Assembly (NCBI RefSeq): GCF_018130615.1
Contig: NZ_JAFCKB010000008.1
Coordinates: 62,001 to 126,000 of the forward strand
Direction: 5' to 3'
DNA length: 64,000 bases
Source of the DNA: Bradyrhizobium manausense
GTDB taxonomy: Bacteria > Pseudomonadota > Alphaproteobacteria > Rhizobiales > Xanthobacteraceae
The notes beneath the pieces are model-generated. The model saw only the letters and a list, made by a program, of their open reading frames with translations, was not told the origin of the DNA and made no database searches. This document shows positions 34,952-44,978 of this stretch, one piece after another (position 1 is the stretch's first letter; the number at the start of each line of letters is the position of its first letter). A program made the translations under genes and the position numbers.

Positions 34952-36076
34952 CTACGACCCCCCGCCCGCAGTCCCCGAGTTCACCGGCGCCAGCTCGTCT
35001 TCGCGGCAGCGCCAGCCGTCGGCGGCTTTCACGAAAGCAAACGTCCGCTGGATCCGCAGGCGGCGCGTGACGTTGAAGGCCGCTGCGGAGCGTTCCTTGC
35101 TTGCGGCACCCGGTAGCGGTCGGCCGCTGCCGGGGTCCCAGCAGGTGCCGGTACAGGTGGACGCGACCTTGCTGCAGGCGGCGAACGGCGCCAGCACGAC
35201 CATTTCGATCTCGCCGGTGACCTGCGCCTCCTGGTCGGTCACCTGACTGTCGAGCGCGTAGACGCGGTTGATGCGCAGGAAGTTGCCGCACGAATTGGCT
35301 GCGTGGATGCGCGCGGCGCAGAAATCGACAGCATCCGTGTCGGGCTCCCTGGCTGCGACCTGCCGGCCGAACACCTTCTTCGGATCGCCCTTGGCGGCCG
35401 CAATCTCGTCCGTCTTGTGCTTGAGATGATCGGCGAGACAATCTTCCGCGGAGCCAAGCTCCTGGGCCGGCACGTTCTCCTTGCCGACCAGATTGCACTT
35501 GCGGTCGCGCTCGCGCGTCCAGCGGCCGTATTCGGCGAAGGCAAAGCGGGCTGCGGTCGGGTCCAGCTTGCGGATCAGGCCGAGCACCTGGCTGTTGAGC
35601 TCGGTCTCCGTGAGCGCCAGCGACGGGTCCGCGCAGATCAGCGCACCGGCCGCGGTGTTGGCCGCAAGGCAGTCGAAATCGGGATCGCGCACGATCGTGG
35701 CCCGATCTTCGGTCACCTTGAGCAGGCAGGCCTTCACCCGGTCGAAATCCTCCGCGCGGATCGCGCTCTGGCCGACGATGCCGCAGCCGAGATTGCGCTG
35801 GCGGATCCAGATCGCATTCTCCTCGATCGCGGGCAGGCGATCGGGCAGGCGGGCGAGCCGCGCCTCGATTGCCGTGTTCAGCTTCTCGGCGGCGGCAGAC
35901 AGCTCGGCGTCACCGCAGAACAGTTGATTGCCGGGGTCGCGGATCTGCTGGCAGTTGTTCTTGGAGAACAGCGGCAGCCGGTCGGCGATGGCGGGGTCGG
36001 AAGCGCCGGATTGCGCCAAGCCTGGTGCCGCCGGCCAAGCCAGCAGCGCGAGCACAGTCAGCACGATCCACCGCAT
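34952..36076 (-). CDS. Exported protein with two LprI-like (DUF1311) domains
   Basis: 374 residues with signal peptide MRWIVLTVLALLAWPAAPGLA. Two DUF1311/LprI-type repeats are visible: NCQQIRDPGNQLFCGDAELS with AAAEKLNTAIEARLARLP, and DFDCLAANTAAGALICADPS followed by LALTETELNSQVLGLIRKLD. The later WTRERDRKCNL segment shows the Cys pattern. The C-terminal third has more cysteines (FAACSKVASTCTGTCWDPG). LprI-like domains include lysozyme inhibitors, but many act otherwise. Next to the LapG-like protease gene on the same strand, 83 bases apart. Confidence 0.7.
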   Translation of the reverse strand: MRWIVLTVLALLAWPAAPGLAQSGASDPAIADRLPLFSKNNCQQIRDPGNQLFCGDAELSAAAEKLNTAIEARLARLPDRLPAIEENAIWIRQRNLGCGIVGQSAIRAEDFDRVKACLLKVTEDRATIVRDPDFDCLAANTAAGALICADPSLALTETELNSQVLGLIRKLDPTAARFAFAEYGRWTRERDRKCNLVGKENVPAQELGSAEDCLADHLKHKTDEIAAAKGDPKKVFGRQVAAREPDTDAVDFCAARIHAANSCGNFLRINRVYALDSQVTDQEAQVTGEIEMVVLAPFAACSKVASTCTGTCWDPGSGRPLPGAASKERSAAAFNVTRRLRIQRTFAFVKAADGWRCREDELAPVNSGTAGGGS

Positions 36077-36159
36077 TCCAGTCGCCCCCGCCCAGAGGGC
36101 ACCATGCTAGCGTCCGGGATCGGCCTGCGAAATGGCTTTGTGGCGGGCTCCGAGATCGT

Positions 36160-36891
36160 TCAGTGCGCCTCGGGGGCGGTCGTCGAGAACTGCACGGGCT
36201 CGTCGACATACTTCAGCACGGCGGACTGGTAGAGCACGAACAGCGGCTGATAGGTGCGCGCGTTGTCGTCCTCGACCATGGCCATGCGGCGGTTGTCCAG
36301 CATCAGCCAGCTTCCGTCGAGCCTTGCCGCGGCAACGGCATGTTCTTCGCCGGCCCTGACGTCGCGCACCACGACAATGCGGAGATCCTCCGCGGCGACG
36401 CCGGCCAGCCGCAGCGCGGCGAGCTTGGCGATGGCATAGTCCTCGCAATCGCCGGCGCCGCGCGCCAAGGTCGCGAGCGGCGAGCTCCAGACGTCGTCGG
36501 CGCCGTCACCGGCGGCGCGGATGGCGAGGTTGATGGCGCGGTTGGTCTCGCCGAGCCGCGCGCGGCCGTCGCGGGCGCGGGCCTGGTCGACGATGGCGAG
36601 CAGCTTCAGCGCCGCGGGCGAGGCGCAATTGCTGCGATCGCCGTCGCACAGCGCGAGCTGCACCATGTCGTCGTCGAGCCTCTCCTTCAGCGCGAACCAT
36701 TTCTGCCGCAGGCTGCCGGTGGAGATGGCGAAGGCGAACACGCCGAACGGCTCGGCGGATTTGCGCACGAGCACGCCCGGGCCCGGCGACAGCAATGTGC
36801 CGGCCCGAAGATCGGCGGCCGACCCGAGCAGGATCAATCCCCATAGGGCAGCGATGACGCGCCAGGCGCGCCGGTGAGCGGCGGTCTCCAT
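36160..36891 (-). CDS. LapG-like bacterial transglutaminase-like cysteine proteinase (BTLCP)
   Basis: 243 residues with a signal peptide (RVIAALWGLILLGSAADLRA). The protease core has the Cys-His-Asp triad: C149 in ARGAGDCEDYAIAKLAALR, H184 in RAGEEHAVAAAR and D199 in GSWLMLDNRRM; preceding VWSSPLATL matches the family's substrate-cleft region. In Pseudomonas, LapG is a periplasmic, calcium-dependent protease that cuts the N-terminal retention module of giant adhesins and releases them, unless held by LapD. Here the gene is divergent from a giant secreted adhesin, and no LapD is in the window. Target assignment is inference. Confidence 0.88.
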   Translation of the reverse strand: METAAHRRAWRVIAALWGLILLGSAADLRAGTLLSPGPGVLVRKSAEPFGVFAFAISTGSLRQKWFALKERLDDDMVQLALCDGDRSNCASPAALKLLAIVDQARARDGRARLGETNRAINLAIRAAGDGADDVWSSPLATLARGAGDCEDYAIAKLAALRLAGVAAEDLRIVVVRDVRAGEEHAVAAARLDGSWLMLDNRRMAMVEDDNARTYQPLFVLYQSAVLKYVDEPVQFSTTAPEAH

Positions 36892-37495
36892 CTGACATCC
36901 CCTACCGGCTTCGCCAGGTCCCTCTCGACCTCGACGTGCCGGGCTTGTTGCTTTCGCGGAGATAGTGCGAGACGAGCCGTTCTGGTCTGCTTAATGCGCG
37001 TGGGCCGGACGCCAAAACCGCGGGGCAAGCTGAAGCGGGCCTGTCCAAATTGCATAAAATTTTAGGATCCCGGAGCGTCCGGCTGCCTTTGAGACAATTG
37101 CAAGCACAAGTTGTGAGATTGCTGGAGCCGGCCCTTGGGGCTAACGGTCCGTATTTTTCCTGGTTCTGTTAGTTGGGTCACAGATTTGGCTCCGTATTTG
37201 CCGCAGGATGCGACGGGGCACTACGAAGCGGAGATGAGACAAGTATCTGCCCTGAGGTTTGTGGGGCTGATTACTTTGGATGACTGGAAATGCGCGCAAC
37301 GAGCCAAATTCGACTACGAAATAGTCAAAAGAATACTGCTGCCCCTCTGGGAATGTCGCTGTAGGCATAGTCGTCGGCGGCCAAGTGATGCGAAATCACA
37401 CAAGCAATAGATGGTTTCGCTAAGGACTTGGTAATGCTATGCAAGCTTAGGCGGATGATACTTACATAAATTTTACCCCGATTGACGGTGCCCAG
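36892..37495. other. 604-base intergenic region upstream of the giant adhesin
   Basis: Stretch between two divergent genes. From about 37055 it becomes much poorer in GC than the rest of the window, with runs such as AAAATTTTAG at 37058 and TTACATAAATTTTACC at 37462. One open frame at 37135-37410 (91 codons) has no recognisable domain, no clear ribosome site and atypical codon use, so it is not called a gene. An AAGGA at 37422-37426 lies upstream of the ATG codons at 37434 and 37439, discussed with the adhesin start. Probably promoter and leader of the adhesin. Confidence 0.6.
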
Positions 37496-40400
37496 TTGAA
37501 TTACGCTGGCAAATTTGACGCCGCGCTCTCATTGGATGGCCACGGTCTCCGTACGTCCGCCTACGACCATGTCGATTCCTTCACCGCCAAGGCACACGGC
37601 CACGTGCCCGATGGCGCGGTCGTCATTGCCGACCCCAACCTCATCTTCAACGGCGAGTTCAAGCGCACGGGTCTCGATCTCGTGCTGTCGCATGACGGCC
37701 ACGAGTTCGTCGTCCATGACTATTTCAGAGGCGACAAGCGCGCGGCGATCGCGTCGCCCGACGGCGCCCATCTCACCGGCGACATCGTCAGCGCGCTCAC
37801 CGGCTACGTCCAGGTCGCGCAGGCCGCACCCGGCGCCGCGGCGGCGCAGGTCATCGGCCACGTCACCAAGCTGACCGGCAGCGCGACCGCGATCCGCAAC
37901 GGCGTCTCGGTCATCCTGAACAATGGCGACAACGTCGAGAAGGGCGACGTGGTCTCGACCGGCTCGGACTCGACGCTCGGCGTCACCTTCATCGACGGAA
38001 CCGTGTTCGGCCTGTCCTCCAACGCGCGGATGGTGCTGAACGAGATGGTGTACGACCCCAACGGGTCGAACAATTCCTCGCTGCTCAGCCTGGTCGCGGG
38101 AACCATCACCTTCGTCGCCGGCGAGACCGCCAAGCACGGCGACATGAAGATCGATACGCCTGTCGCCACGATGGGCATCCGCGGCACGGCCGTGCTGACC
38201 GAGATCAACTTCGTCGTTCCCTCCGGTGGCGGCGATCCGCAGCCGCAGGCGAACTTCCAGGTGCTGGTCGAGCCGAACGGCACCACCGGCTCCTACATCC
38301 TGTTCGACAAGCTGACCCTGCTGCCGATCGCGACGGTCAACCAGGCCGGCCAGATGGTGCAGATCAGCGGCGGCAACGTCTCGGTCACCAATGCGCTGCT
38401 GTCGCCGGACGTGCAGAAGCTGATCACGGACGTGTTCACGCTGAAGTTCACGGACAACAACACCAACACCAAGCTGACCACGAACTTCACCGACACGATC
38501 ACGCAGAACGGCAACATCGTCTTTATCAAGACGGACACCGGTGCCACGGCGACCGCGACCTTCACCAACACCGCCAACAACGGCACCGGCACGGGGCAAG
38601 ATGGCGCGAACAAGACGGCCGACCGTTTTCCCGGCCCGCCCCAGGCGCGGAGCCTCGATCTCAACGGCGGTGTGACGTCGAAGTTCAAGCTCACCGAGCA
38701 TTCGGGCACGACTGCCGACCGCTCGGATGCAACCGGCGACACCGTCAATGCTGACACGGTGTCCGGCCGGATCACGTTCGTCGATCTCAATATCGGCGAC
38801 CGCCCGACGGTTTCGGTGAATCTCGCTCAGGCGCCGAACTTCGTCTACGAGAACGCCGACCAGCAGGACGTCACCGGCTCGCTCACCGCGCTGCAGATCC
38901 AGGACATCGTCGCGACGCAGATCCAGATCAGCGTCGTCCCGGACGCGGCCAACACCAACAACGGCTCGGCGGTCTGGACCTATACGATCCCCGACCATGT
39001 CTTCGACTTCCTCGCGGCCGGCGAAACGCTGACGCTGACCTATACCATCCTCGTCAACGACAATTTCTCGGTCAACCCCGAATCCTTCCCGATCACGATC
39101 GCCATCACGATCACCGGCACCAACGACAAGCCTGTGATCACCACCAGCGTTCCGACCATCACCTTTTCCGGCGGCACCAGCGTCCCGGGCGGTCCGCTTA
39201 CCACCAATGTGCCGACCTCGGGCACGTTGACCTTCAGCGATGTCGATCTCACCGACACGCATACGGTGTCGGTGTCCAAGTTCAGCGCAGTCCTGCCCGA
39301 TGGCACCGTCCCCAAGGCGATCTCCGACTTCCTCGCCAATGCCCTGCTGGTCTCGATCGCCTCCGGCAATGACAGCACCGGAACCGGTACGGGGACGATC
39401 AACTGGTCGCTGAAGGACATCCCGGTCTACCTCGCCGACTTCATCCCGAAGGGCGAGGTGCTGACGCTGACCTACACCGTGACGGTCACGGATTCGCAAG
39501 GCGCGACCGCGGACCAGACCATCACGGTCACGATCACCGGCACCGATGCGCCCGCAGTGGTGTGGATCGCGACGAACGCTCCGGGCGCTCCCGCGGGCGG
39601 CTTCTGGAAGGACGGCGCCAACTGGGAAACCGGCACGGTCCCGACCATCGACGACGACGTCATCGTCATCACCGATCAGCTGCATGGACTGACGCCGTCC
39701 TATCCGGTGACGATCGACGCGGCGGCCTACGCCAAGTCGATCACCATGAACGACTTTGGCGGCCCGCCGCCGCAGCTCATCAACAAGAGCACGTTGACGA
39801 TCGCGCAGACGCTCACCATGAGCGCGGACTCGATCCTCAACAACTTCAAGAACGCCCAGATTACGGTTGGCAACTCCATCACGATCACGGGGACCGCCAG
39901 CTTCACCAATGCCGGGACGCTGACGCTGCTCGGCACGACCGACGGCATCCTGCCTTCCGATAGCACCATCGATACCCTGACCACGGTCACCAATTCCGGT
40001 CTCATCGAACTGTCCGGCGGAACCCTGGCGTTGCAGAGCAACGTCAACAATGCGGGTGGCACGTTCGAGATCGACGCTGCGATGACGCTCCACGGAGCGA
40101 CGATCACCGGTGGCATGGTGCGCAACGACGGCACGTTCAATCTCACCGGCAGTGCCGTGTTGAAGGGGGGCGTGCTCACCAACACGGCTACAGGGCTGAT
40201 TCTGGTGCCGAACGGTGCGGCCAGTGTTATCTCTACCCTGGTCAATTCTTCTCTTCCGGGACTTTATATCTCCGGTACCGGAAACTCGTTCGAGAACGAA
40301 GCCGTCACTAACAGCGGCTCGATCCTGGTGTCGGCGAATGGCGTATTGACCCTTGACCAGGGAACGACGGTTGCCAACACCGGCAGCATTTTTGTCGACA

Positions 40401-43400
40401 TCAGCGGCATACTGATCATCGACGACGCCAGCATCGGCGGCACCGGCGTGCTACAAAATAATGGTGAGGTCGATCTCACGGGAGCCGCTGCGCTGAGCGG
40501 TGGCAATCTGTGGAACAACTCGACCGTCAAGGTGGGCGGCACCGGCAACGCGCTGAACGATGAGGCGATCATTAATGCGGGCACCATCGAGGTGCTGGCC
40601 AACGCCGCGCTCGCGATGGGGCAGGGCTCGACCGCCGACAATGCAGGCGGCAATGTCATCGTCGATGACCATGCCGTGTTGACCCTGAACGGCGCCACGA
40701 TCAGCGGCGGCGCCGTCAAGGGCGACGGCAGCATCGACGTCACCGGCGCCAGCAAGATCGACGGCGGTGCCACGCTCAGTGTGGCAACGGTCACCGCCGA
40801 CGCCGCGCTGACGCTGGACGGCATTGCGGTGTCGGGCTCGGTCATCACCGACCATGCGAGCATCGAGCTCGATAACACCGTCAAGCTTCTGAACGGCGTC
40901 AGGATCCAGAGCGGCCCGGTCACCAACAACGGCACGCTGGAGATCGCGGGGGCTGCGACCCTGCTCAACGACATCGTCACCAACAACGGCACGGTGAAGA
41001 TCGACGACGGCCAGACGCTGACGCTGTCCGGCTCGGAGATCTCCGGCGGTACCATCGACGACTTTAGCGGTGCCTCGGGCGGCGCGATCGATGTCACCGG
41101 CGATAGCACGATCGATGCTCATGCGACCCTGAACAAGGGCGCCGTGACGGTCGAGAGCGACGTGACGTTGACATTTGGCGATGCGACGGTGTCGTCGACC
41201 GCCATCGCCAATGGAGGCACCGTCAAGGTCGAGACCGGCAAGAAGCTGGCGCTCGCCGGCGCCACTCTGACCGGCGGCACGCTCACCATCGCCGGGACGC
41301 TCGCCTCGTCCGGCATCACGACGGTCACCGACGCCAACATCTCGAACAGCTATCTGATCGAGGCGATCGGCGGGCTGCTGATGCTGACGGCGACGACGTC
41401 CACGCCTGCGATCAGCAACGACGGCGGCACGATCCGGGCCAACAGTGGCGAGCTCGACATCAACAGCGAGGCTGTCACCAACACCGGTGCGCTGACCGCA
41501 ATCAACGACGGCACGCTGAAGCTGATCGCGACGACGGTGACCAACACCGGTGGTGCGGTATCGATCGAATCGGGCTCGACGCTCGATCTCTCCGGCGCGA
41601 CCATCCATGGCGGGACCCTGACCATTGCCGGCACGCTGGAATCCACCGGCACGAGCGCCATCACCGATGCCGATATCGCCAACACCGGCACGATATCCGC
41701 CACCTCCGGCACGCTGACGATTGATCCCGCGGTGCTGCATACGATCACCAACAGCCACCTGCTCCAGGCCAATGGTGGCGAGCTCGACATATCCGGCGAG
41801 CACATCGTCAACACCGCCGATATCAAGGCGATCGGCGGCGGGATCCTGAAGCTCACGTCCCTGACCGTCACCAACAATGGCGGAACGGTCACGGTCGACG
41901 GCACCTCGAAGCTCTATCTGACCGACGTCGCGATCAACGGCGGTAGCCTGAACAATTCCGGCAGTCTTTATAGTGTCTCGGGCAGCAACGGCGTTGCAGG
42001 TGTCGTGACCAACACCGGCACCATCGAGGTGCAGGCCGGCACGCTGAACCTCTCCGGCGGCTTGACCGGCGCCGGCACGCTGATCATCGACGACGGCGCG
42101 ACGCTGGAGCTGGGCGGCGCCGACGCCCAGACCGTCACCTTCGCGGGCGGCACCGATACGCTCAGGCTCGACGAGGTGGCTGGTCAGAGCTTCACCGGCA
42201 CCATCGCGGGAACGTCATCGAAGGACGGCACGTTCACGATTACCGGCGCGGCCAATATCTCGACCTCGATCGGCAACGCGCTCGAATTCAACGCATCTGG
42301 CGGGACCAGCGACGGTGGTGGCAATATCGTGCTGACGCCGACCGGCACGCTGACCGGGCACGACAACGGCATCGTCGCCACTCAGAATGGCATCGGCGAC
42401 ATCACACTGACGACGTCGGGAGACGTCACCGGCCAGGGCGGTAACGGCATCGTGCTGCACGACAGCGCGACTGGCGCGGGCAACATTGCCGCGACGATCG
42501 GCGGCGGCGTTTCCGGGGCGGCCGGTCTCGATGTCGTCTCCCATGGCGGCGGCGCCGTCAACATCACCAACAACGGTCACATCACCGGTACGACTTCGTT
42601 CGGCATTCACGTCGACCAGGACGATTCCGGCGCGACCGGCTCGACGCATATCATCAACACCGGCTCTGTCGTCGGCGCCAACGGCTTTGCCGCGATCTCG
42701 ATCGATGAAAACGCGACCGGCACAGCGCTGATCGACAATTCCGGCACCATCGGCCCCGCTGCCGCCGGCAGTGTGACCTCGACGACTTACGCGATCGTCG
42801 AGACCGGCGGAGCCATCACGATCAACAACAGCGACCACATCAACGGCAACATCTCGGTCGCGAGCGCGACGTTCAACAACCAGAGCGGCGGCACCTGGAC
42901 GGTTTCGGGAATCAGCGTGTTCGGCACGCTGTCCACGATTGATAATGCCGGCGAGATCGATCTCCTCAACGGCGCATCGGTCTCCAGCGCGGACGGCGTG
43001 ACCTTTGCCATCACCAATTCCGGCGAGATCGAGAGCTGGGGCACGGCGGTCATCACCGGCGCCATCACCACCACCGACACCAGTGCGATCGAAGTTCACG
43101 CGGGGACCCTGAAGCTTTACGGCACGCTGTCGGGGTCCGGCACGGTCACGATCGACGCCGGCGCGACGCTCGATGTCGATGCCACGGTGTCGCAGACCAT
43201 CACCTTTGGTGGCGATGGTGCCGAGTTGCAGATCGACACGACGAGCTTCTCCGGTTCTGTCGCGGGATTCGCCGCGACCGACAAGCTGGATCTGTCGAGC
43301 ATCGTTTACGATGCGGGGACATCGGCGACGTATGACCCCCTGACCGGCGATCTCGTCGTGAGCGACGCCTACAACCACACCATCACGGTGAAGCTCGTCG

Positions 43401-44896
43401 GCGCCGACTACAGCAACGCCCATCTCGCCGGCAGCCTCAGCTCCGACGGTCACGGTGGCACGCTGATCACCTACAACGCGGCCGACGACACCCCGGCCTT
43501 CAATCCGGCCGAGACCTCGCAAAGTGCCGTCGTGGCGGAGCAGTCCGGTCTGACGGGATCCTCGACCCTGGATCAGTCGACGCCGGCGAGTGGCACCATC
43601 CATTTCACCGATGTCGACCTGACCGACCGGCCGACGGCGACGATCACGGAGCAATCAGCGACCTGGCTCGCCTCCGACGGACATACAGAGCTGACGCTGA
43701 CGTCGGGGCAGGCAAGTGCGCTGGGAAATGCGCTGGCGGTTCTGACGACCGGCAAGAACAACGGCGCCGTCGACTGGAGCTACTCGATCAAGGACAGCGC
43801 GCTGGACTTTCTCGGCGAGGGCCAGACCGCGACGGTGGTTTCGACCATCACGCTCGACGACCATCACGGCGGAACCGACACGGCGCAGGTCACCGTCACG
43901 ATCACCGGCGCGAACGACGCGCCGACGCTGTCGAATCTCAATATTGGTACCCTCACCGACACGGCCGCTGCCGACAGCTTCTCCGATCTCACCGGAAAGC
44001 TGGCGGGCGCCGATGCCGATGCGGGGGAGACGGCGACGCTGACCTATGCCGTTCTGAACGCGGATCATCATGCCACAACGACGGTTGCCGGCCTGTATGG
44101 CTCGCTGACCGTCGCAGCCGACGGCAGCTACAGCTATGTTCCGAATGCCGCAGCGATCGACGCCCTCTCGGCAGGCAATTACACCGACAGTTTCGTGGTC
44201 CAGACCACGGACGTGCATGGTGCGACCGGTACGGCGACGCTCACGGTGGGCGTGACCGGTGCGGACGATGCGCCCGTGATCAACGTCGACAATATCAGCG
44301 TGATCCAGCTGACCGACGAGCAAATCTTCGTTCAAGGTCTCACCGTAACCGATGCGGATGCCGCCGCGAATGAAACCTTCATGCTTCAGGCGGCCACCGC
44401 GGAGCTGGGCAGCAATGTCAGCCCGTCGACGGGCTCGGGTTCTTTGGCCGACATCAATGCGATGCTGGGCACCGTCACCTACAATGAAGGCACCGGCGAG
44501 CCTGCGACCGACAAAGTCACGTTGACGGTGACCGATGGTCACGGCGCAACCGACACGCTCAATTTGATCTTCAATCTCCGTGAAAGCGGGGACGGGAGCA
44601 ATGTCGCTCTTGCCGGAACGAGCGGCAAGGACGTGTTCTTCGGAACGGTCGGGTCCGATCAGTTCGTATTCGGGGCCGACTCGAACCACGATACGATCGT
44701 GAACTTCACCTCGGGTGAGGACCGCATCGATCTGACGGCGGTCGTGACCACCAGCAATATGTCCGATTGGATGGCGCAGCATGTGAGCGCTTCGCCGACG
44801 AACCCGGCCGATACCCTGATCACGATCGATGCGGCGGACACCATCGTGTTGAAGGGCGTCACGCACCTCTCGGCGACCGACATACTCCATGCCTGA
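37496..44896 (+). CDS. Giant secreted FecR/VCBS/RTX-type adhesin
   Basis: 2466 residues from a TTG start; the true start is uncertain. Residues 1-110 are unique; 118-235 form a FecR-like domain (GDVVSTGSDSTLGVTFIDGT, LLSLVAGTITFVAGETAKHG, DTPVATMGIRGTAV). Two VCBS-type repeats at about 415-550 and 570-690 end in VTITGTDAP-like segments. Residues about 690-2000 are Thr/Asn/Gly-rich repeats (TNTGTIEVQAGTLNLSGG) suggestive of a beta-helix. More VCBS repeats follow at about 2020-2260, and the C-terminus (GKDVFFGTVGSDQFVFGADS, IVNFTSGEDRIDLTAV) is the RTX/type I secretion signal region. No signal peptide, as expected for type I export. Confidence 0.88.
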   Translation: MNYAGKFDAALSLDGHGLRTSAYDHVDSFTAKAHGHVPDGAVVIADPNLIFNGEFKRTGLDLVLSHDGHEFVVHDYFRGDKRAAIASPDGAHLTGDIVSALTGYVQVAQAAPGAAAAQVIGHVTKLTGSATAIRNGVSVILNNGDNVEKGDVVSTGSDSTLGVTFIDGTVFGLSSNARMVLNEMVYDPNGSNNSSLLSLVAGTITFVAGETAKHGDMKIDTPVATMGIRGTAVLTEINFVVPSGGGDPQPQANFQVLVEPNGTTGSYILFDKLTLLPIATVNQAGQMVQISGGNVSVTNALLSPDVQKLITDVFTLKFTDNNTNTKLTTNFTDTITQNGNIVFIKTDTGATATATFTNTANNGTGTGQDGANKTADRFPGPPQARSLDLNGGVTSKFKLTEHSGTTADRSDATGDTVNADTVSGRITFVDLNIGDRPTVSVNLAQAPNFVYENADQQDVTGSLTALQIQDIVATQIQISVVPDAANTNNGSAVWTYTIPDHVFDFLAAGETLTLTYTILVNDNFSVNPESFPITIAITITGTNDKPVITTSVPTITFSGGTSVPGGPLTTNVPTSGTLTFSDVDLTDTHTVSVSKFSAVLPDGTVPKAISDFLANALLVSIASGNDSTGTGTGTINWSLKDIPVYLADFIPKGEVLTLTYTVTVTDSQGATADQTITVTITGTDAPAVVWIATNAPGAPAGGFWKDGANWETGTVPTIDDDVIVITDQLHGLTPSYPVTIDAAAYAKSITMNDFGGPPPQLINKSTLTIAQTLTMSADSILNNFKNAQITVGNSITITGTASFTNAGTLTLLGTTDGILPSDSTIDTLTTVTNSGLIELSGGTLALQSNVNNAGGTFEIDAAMTLHGATITGGMVRNDGTFNLTGSAVLKGGVLTNTATGLILVPNGAASVISTLVNSSLPGLYISGTGNSFENEAVTNSGSILVSANGVLTLDQGTTVANTGSIFVDISGILIIDDASIGGTGVLQNNGEVDLTGAAALSGGNLWNNSTVKVGGTGNALNDEAIINAGTIEVLANAALAMGQGSTADNAGGNVIVDDHAVLTLNGATISGGAVKGDGSIDVTGASKIDGGATLSVATVTADAALTLDGIAVSGSVITDHASIELDNTVKLLNGVRIQSGPVTNNGTLEIAGAATLLNDIVTNNGTVKIDDGQTLTLSGSEISGGTIDDFSGASGGAIDVTGDSTIDAHATLNKGAVTVESDVTLTFGDATVSSTAIANGGTVKVETGKKLALAGATLTGGTLTIAGTLASSGITTVTDANISNSYLIEAIGGLLMLTATTSTPAISNDGGTIRANSGELDINSEAVTNTGALTAINDGTLKLIATTVTNTGGAVSIESGSTLDLSGATIHGGTLTIAGTLESTGTSAITDADIANTGTISATSGTLTIDPAVLHTITNSHLLQANGGELDISGEHIVNTADIKAIGGGILKLTSLTVTNNGGTVTVDGTSKLYLTDVAINGGSLNNSGSLYSVSGSNGVAGVVTNTGTIEVQAGTLNLSGGLTGAGTLIIDDGATLELGGADAQTVTFAGGTDTLRLDEVAGQSFTGTIAGTSSKDGTFTITGAANISTSIGNALEFNASGGTSDGGGNIVLTPTGTLTGHDNGIVATQNGIGDITLTTSGDVTGQGGNGIVLHDSATGAGNIAATIGGGVSGAAGLDVVSHGGGAVNITNNGHITGTTSFGIHVDQDDSGATGSTHIINTGSVVGANGFAAISIDENATGTALIDNSGTIGPAAAGSVTSTTYAIVETGGAITINNSDHINGNISVASATFNNQSGGTWTVSGISVFGTLSTIDNAGEIDLLNGASVSSADGVTFAITNSGEIESWGTAVITGAITTTDTSAIEVHAGTLKLYGTLSGSGTVTIDAGATLDVDATVSQTITFGGDGAELQIDTTSFSGSVAGFAATDKLDLSSIVYDAGTSATYDPLTGDLVVSDAYNHTITVKLVGADYSNAHLAGSLSSDGHGGTLITYNAADDTPAFNPAETSQSAVVAEQSGLTGSSTLDQSTPASGTIHFTDVDLTDRPTATITEQSATWLASDGHTELTLTSGQASALGNALAVLTTGKNNGAVDWSYSIKDSALDFLGEGQTATVVSTITLDDHHGGTDTAQVTVTITGANDAPTLSNLNIGTLTDTAAADSFSDLTGKLAGADADAGETATLTYAVLNADHHATTTVAGLYGSLTVAADGSYSYVPNAAAIDALSAGNYTDSFVVQTTDVHGATGTATLTVGVTGADDAPVINVDNISVIQLTDEQIFVQGLTVTDADAAANETFMLQAATAELGSNVSPSTGSGSLADINAMLGTVTYNEGTGEPATDKVTLTVTDGHGATDTLNLIFNLRESGDGSNVALAGTSGKDVFFGTVGSDQFVFGADSNHDTIVNFTSGEDRIDLTAVVTTSNMSDWMAQHVSASPTNPADTLITIDAADTIVLKGVTHLSATDILHA

Positions 44897-44978
44897 CGGC
44901 GTGTCGGGGAGGGGGGGCGGGTGGTCGGTCCGCCGGATGTCCCTGCCGTTCAGCGCGAAAGCGTGATATCCCATCATC

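Noticed and set aside
33705-35498. 597-codon minus-strand frame over livK and the LprI-like gene
   Set aside because: Crosses two real genes and a terminator and has shadow composition.
37135-37410. 91-codon open frame in the adhesin leader
   Set aside because: No recognisable domain, no ribosome site and poor codon use; left as part of the intergenic region.
37529-40093. 854-codon open frame on the minus strand inside the adhesin gene
   Set aside because: Arginine/valine-rich shadow of the GC-rich adhesin, with no domain; the plus-strand frame has FecR and VCBS domains.
39566-43500. Repetitive DNA in the adhesin as possible CRISPR or satellite
   Set aside because: Repeats are irregular, coding and protein-level; no constant repeat and spacer units.
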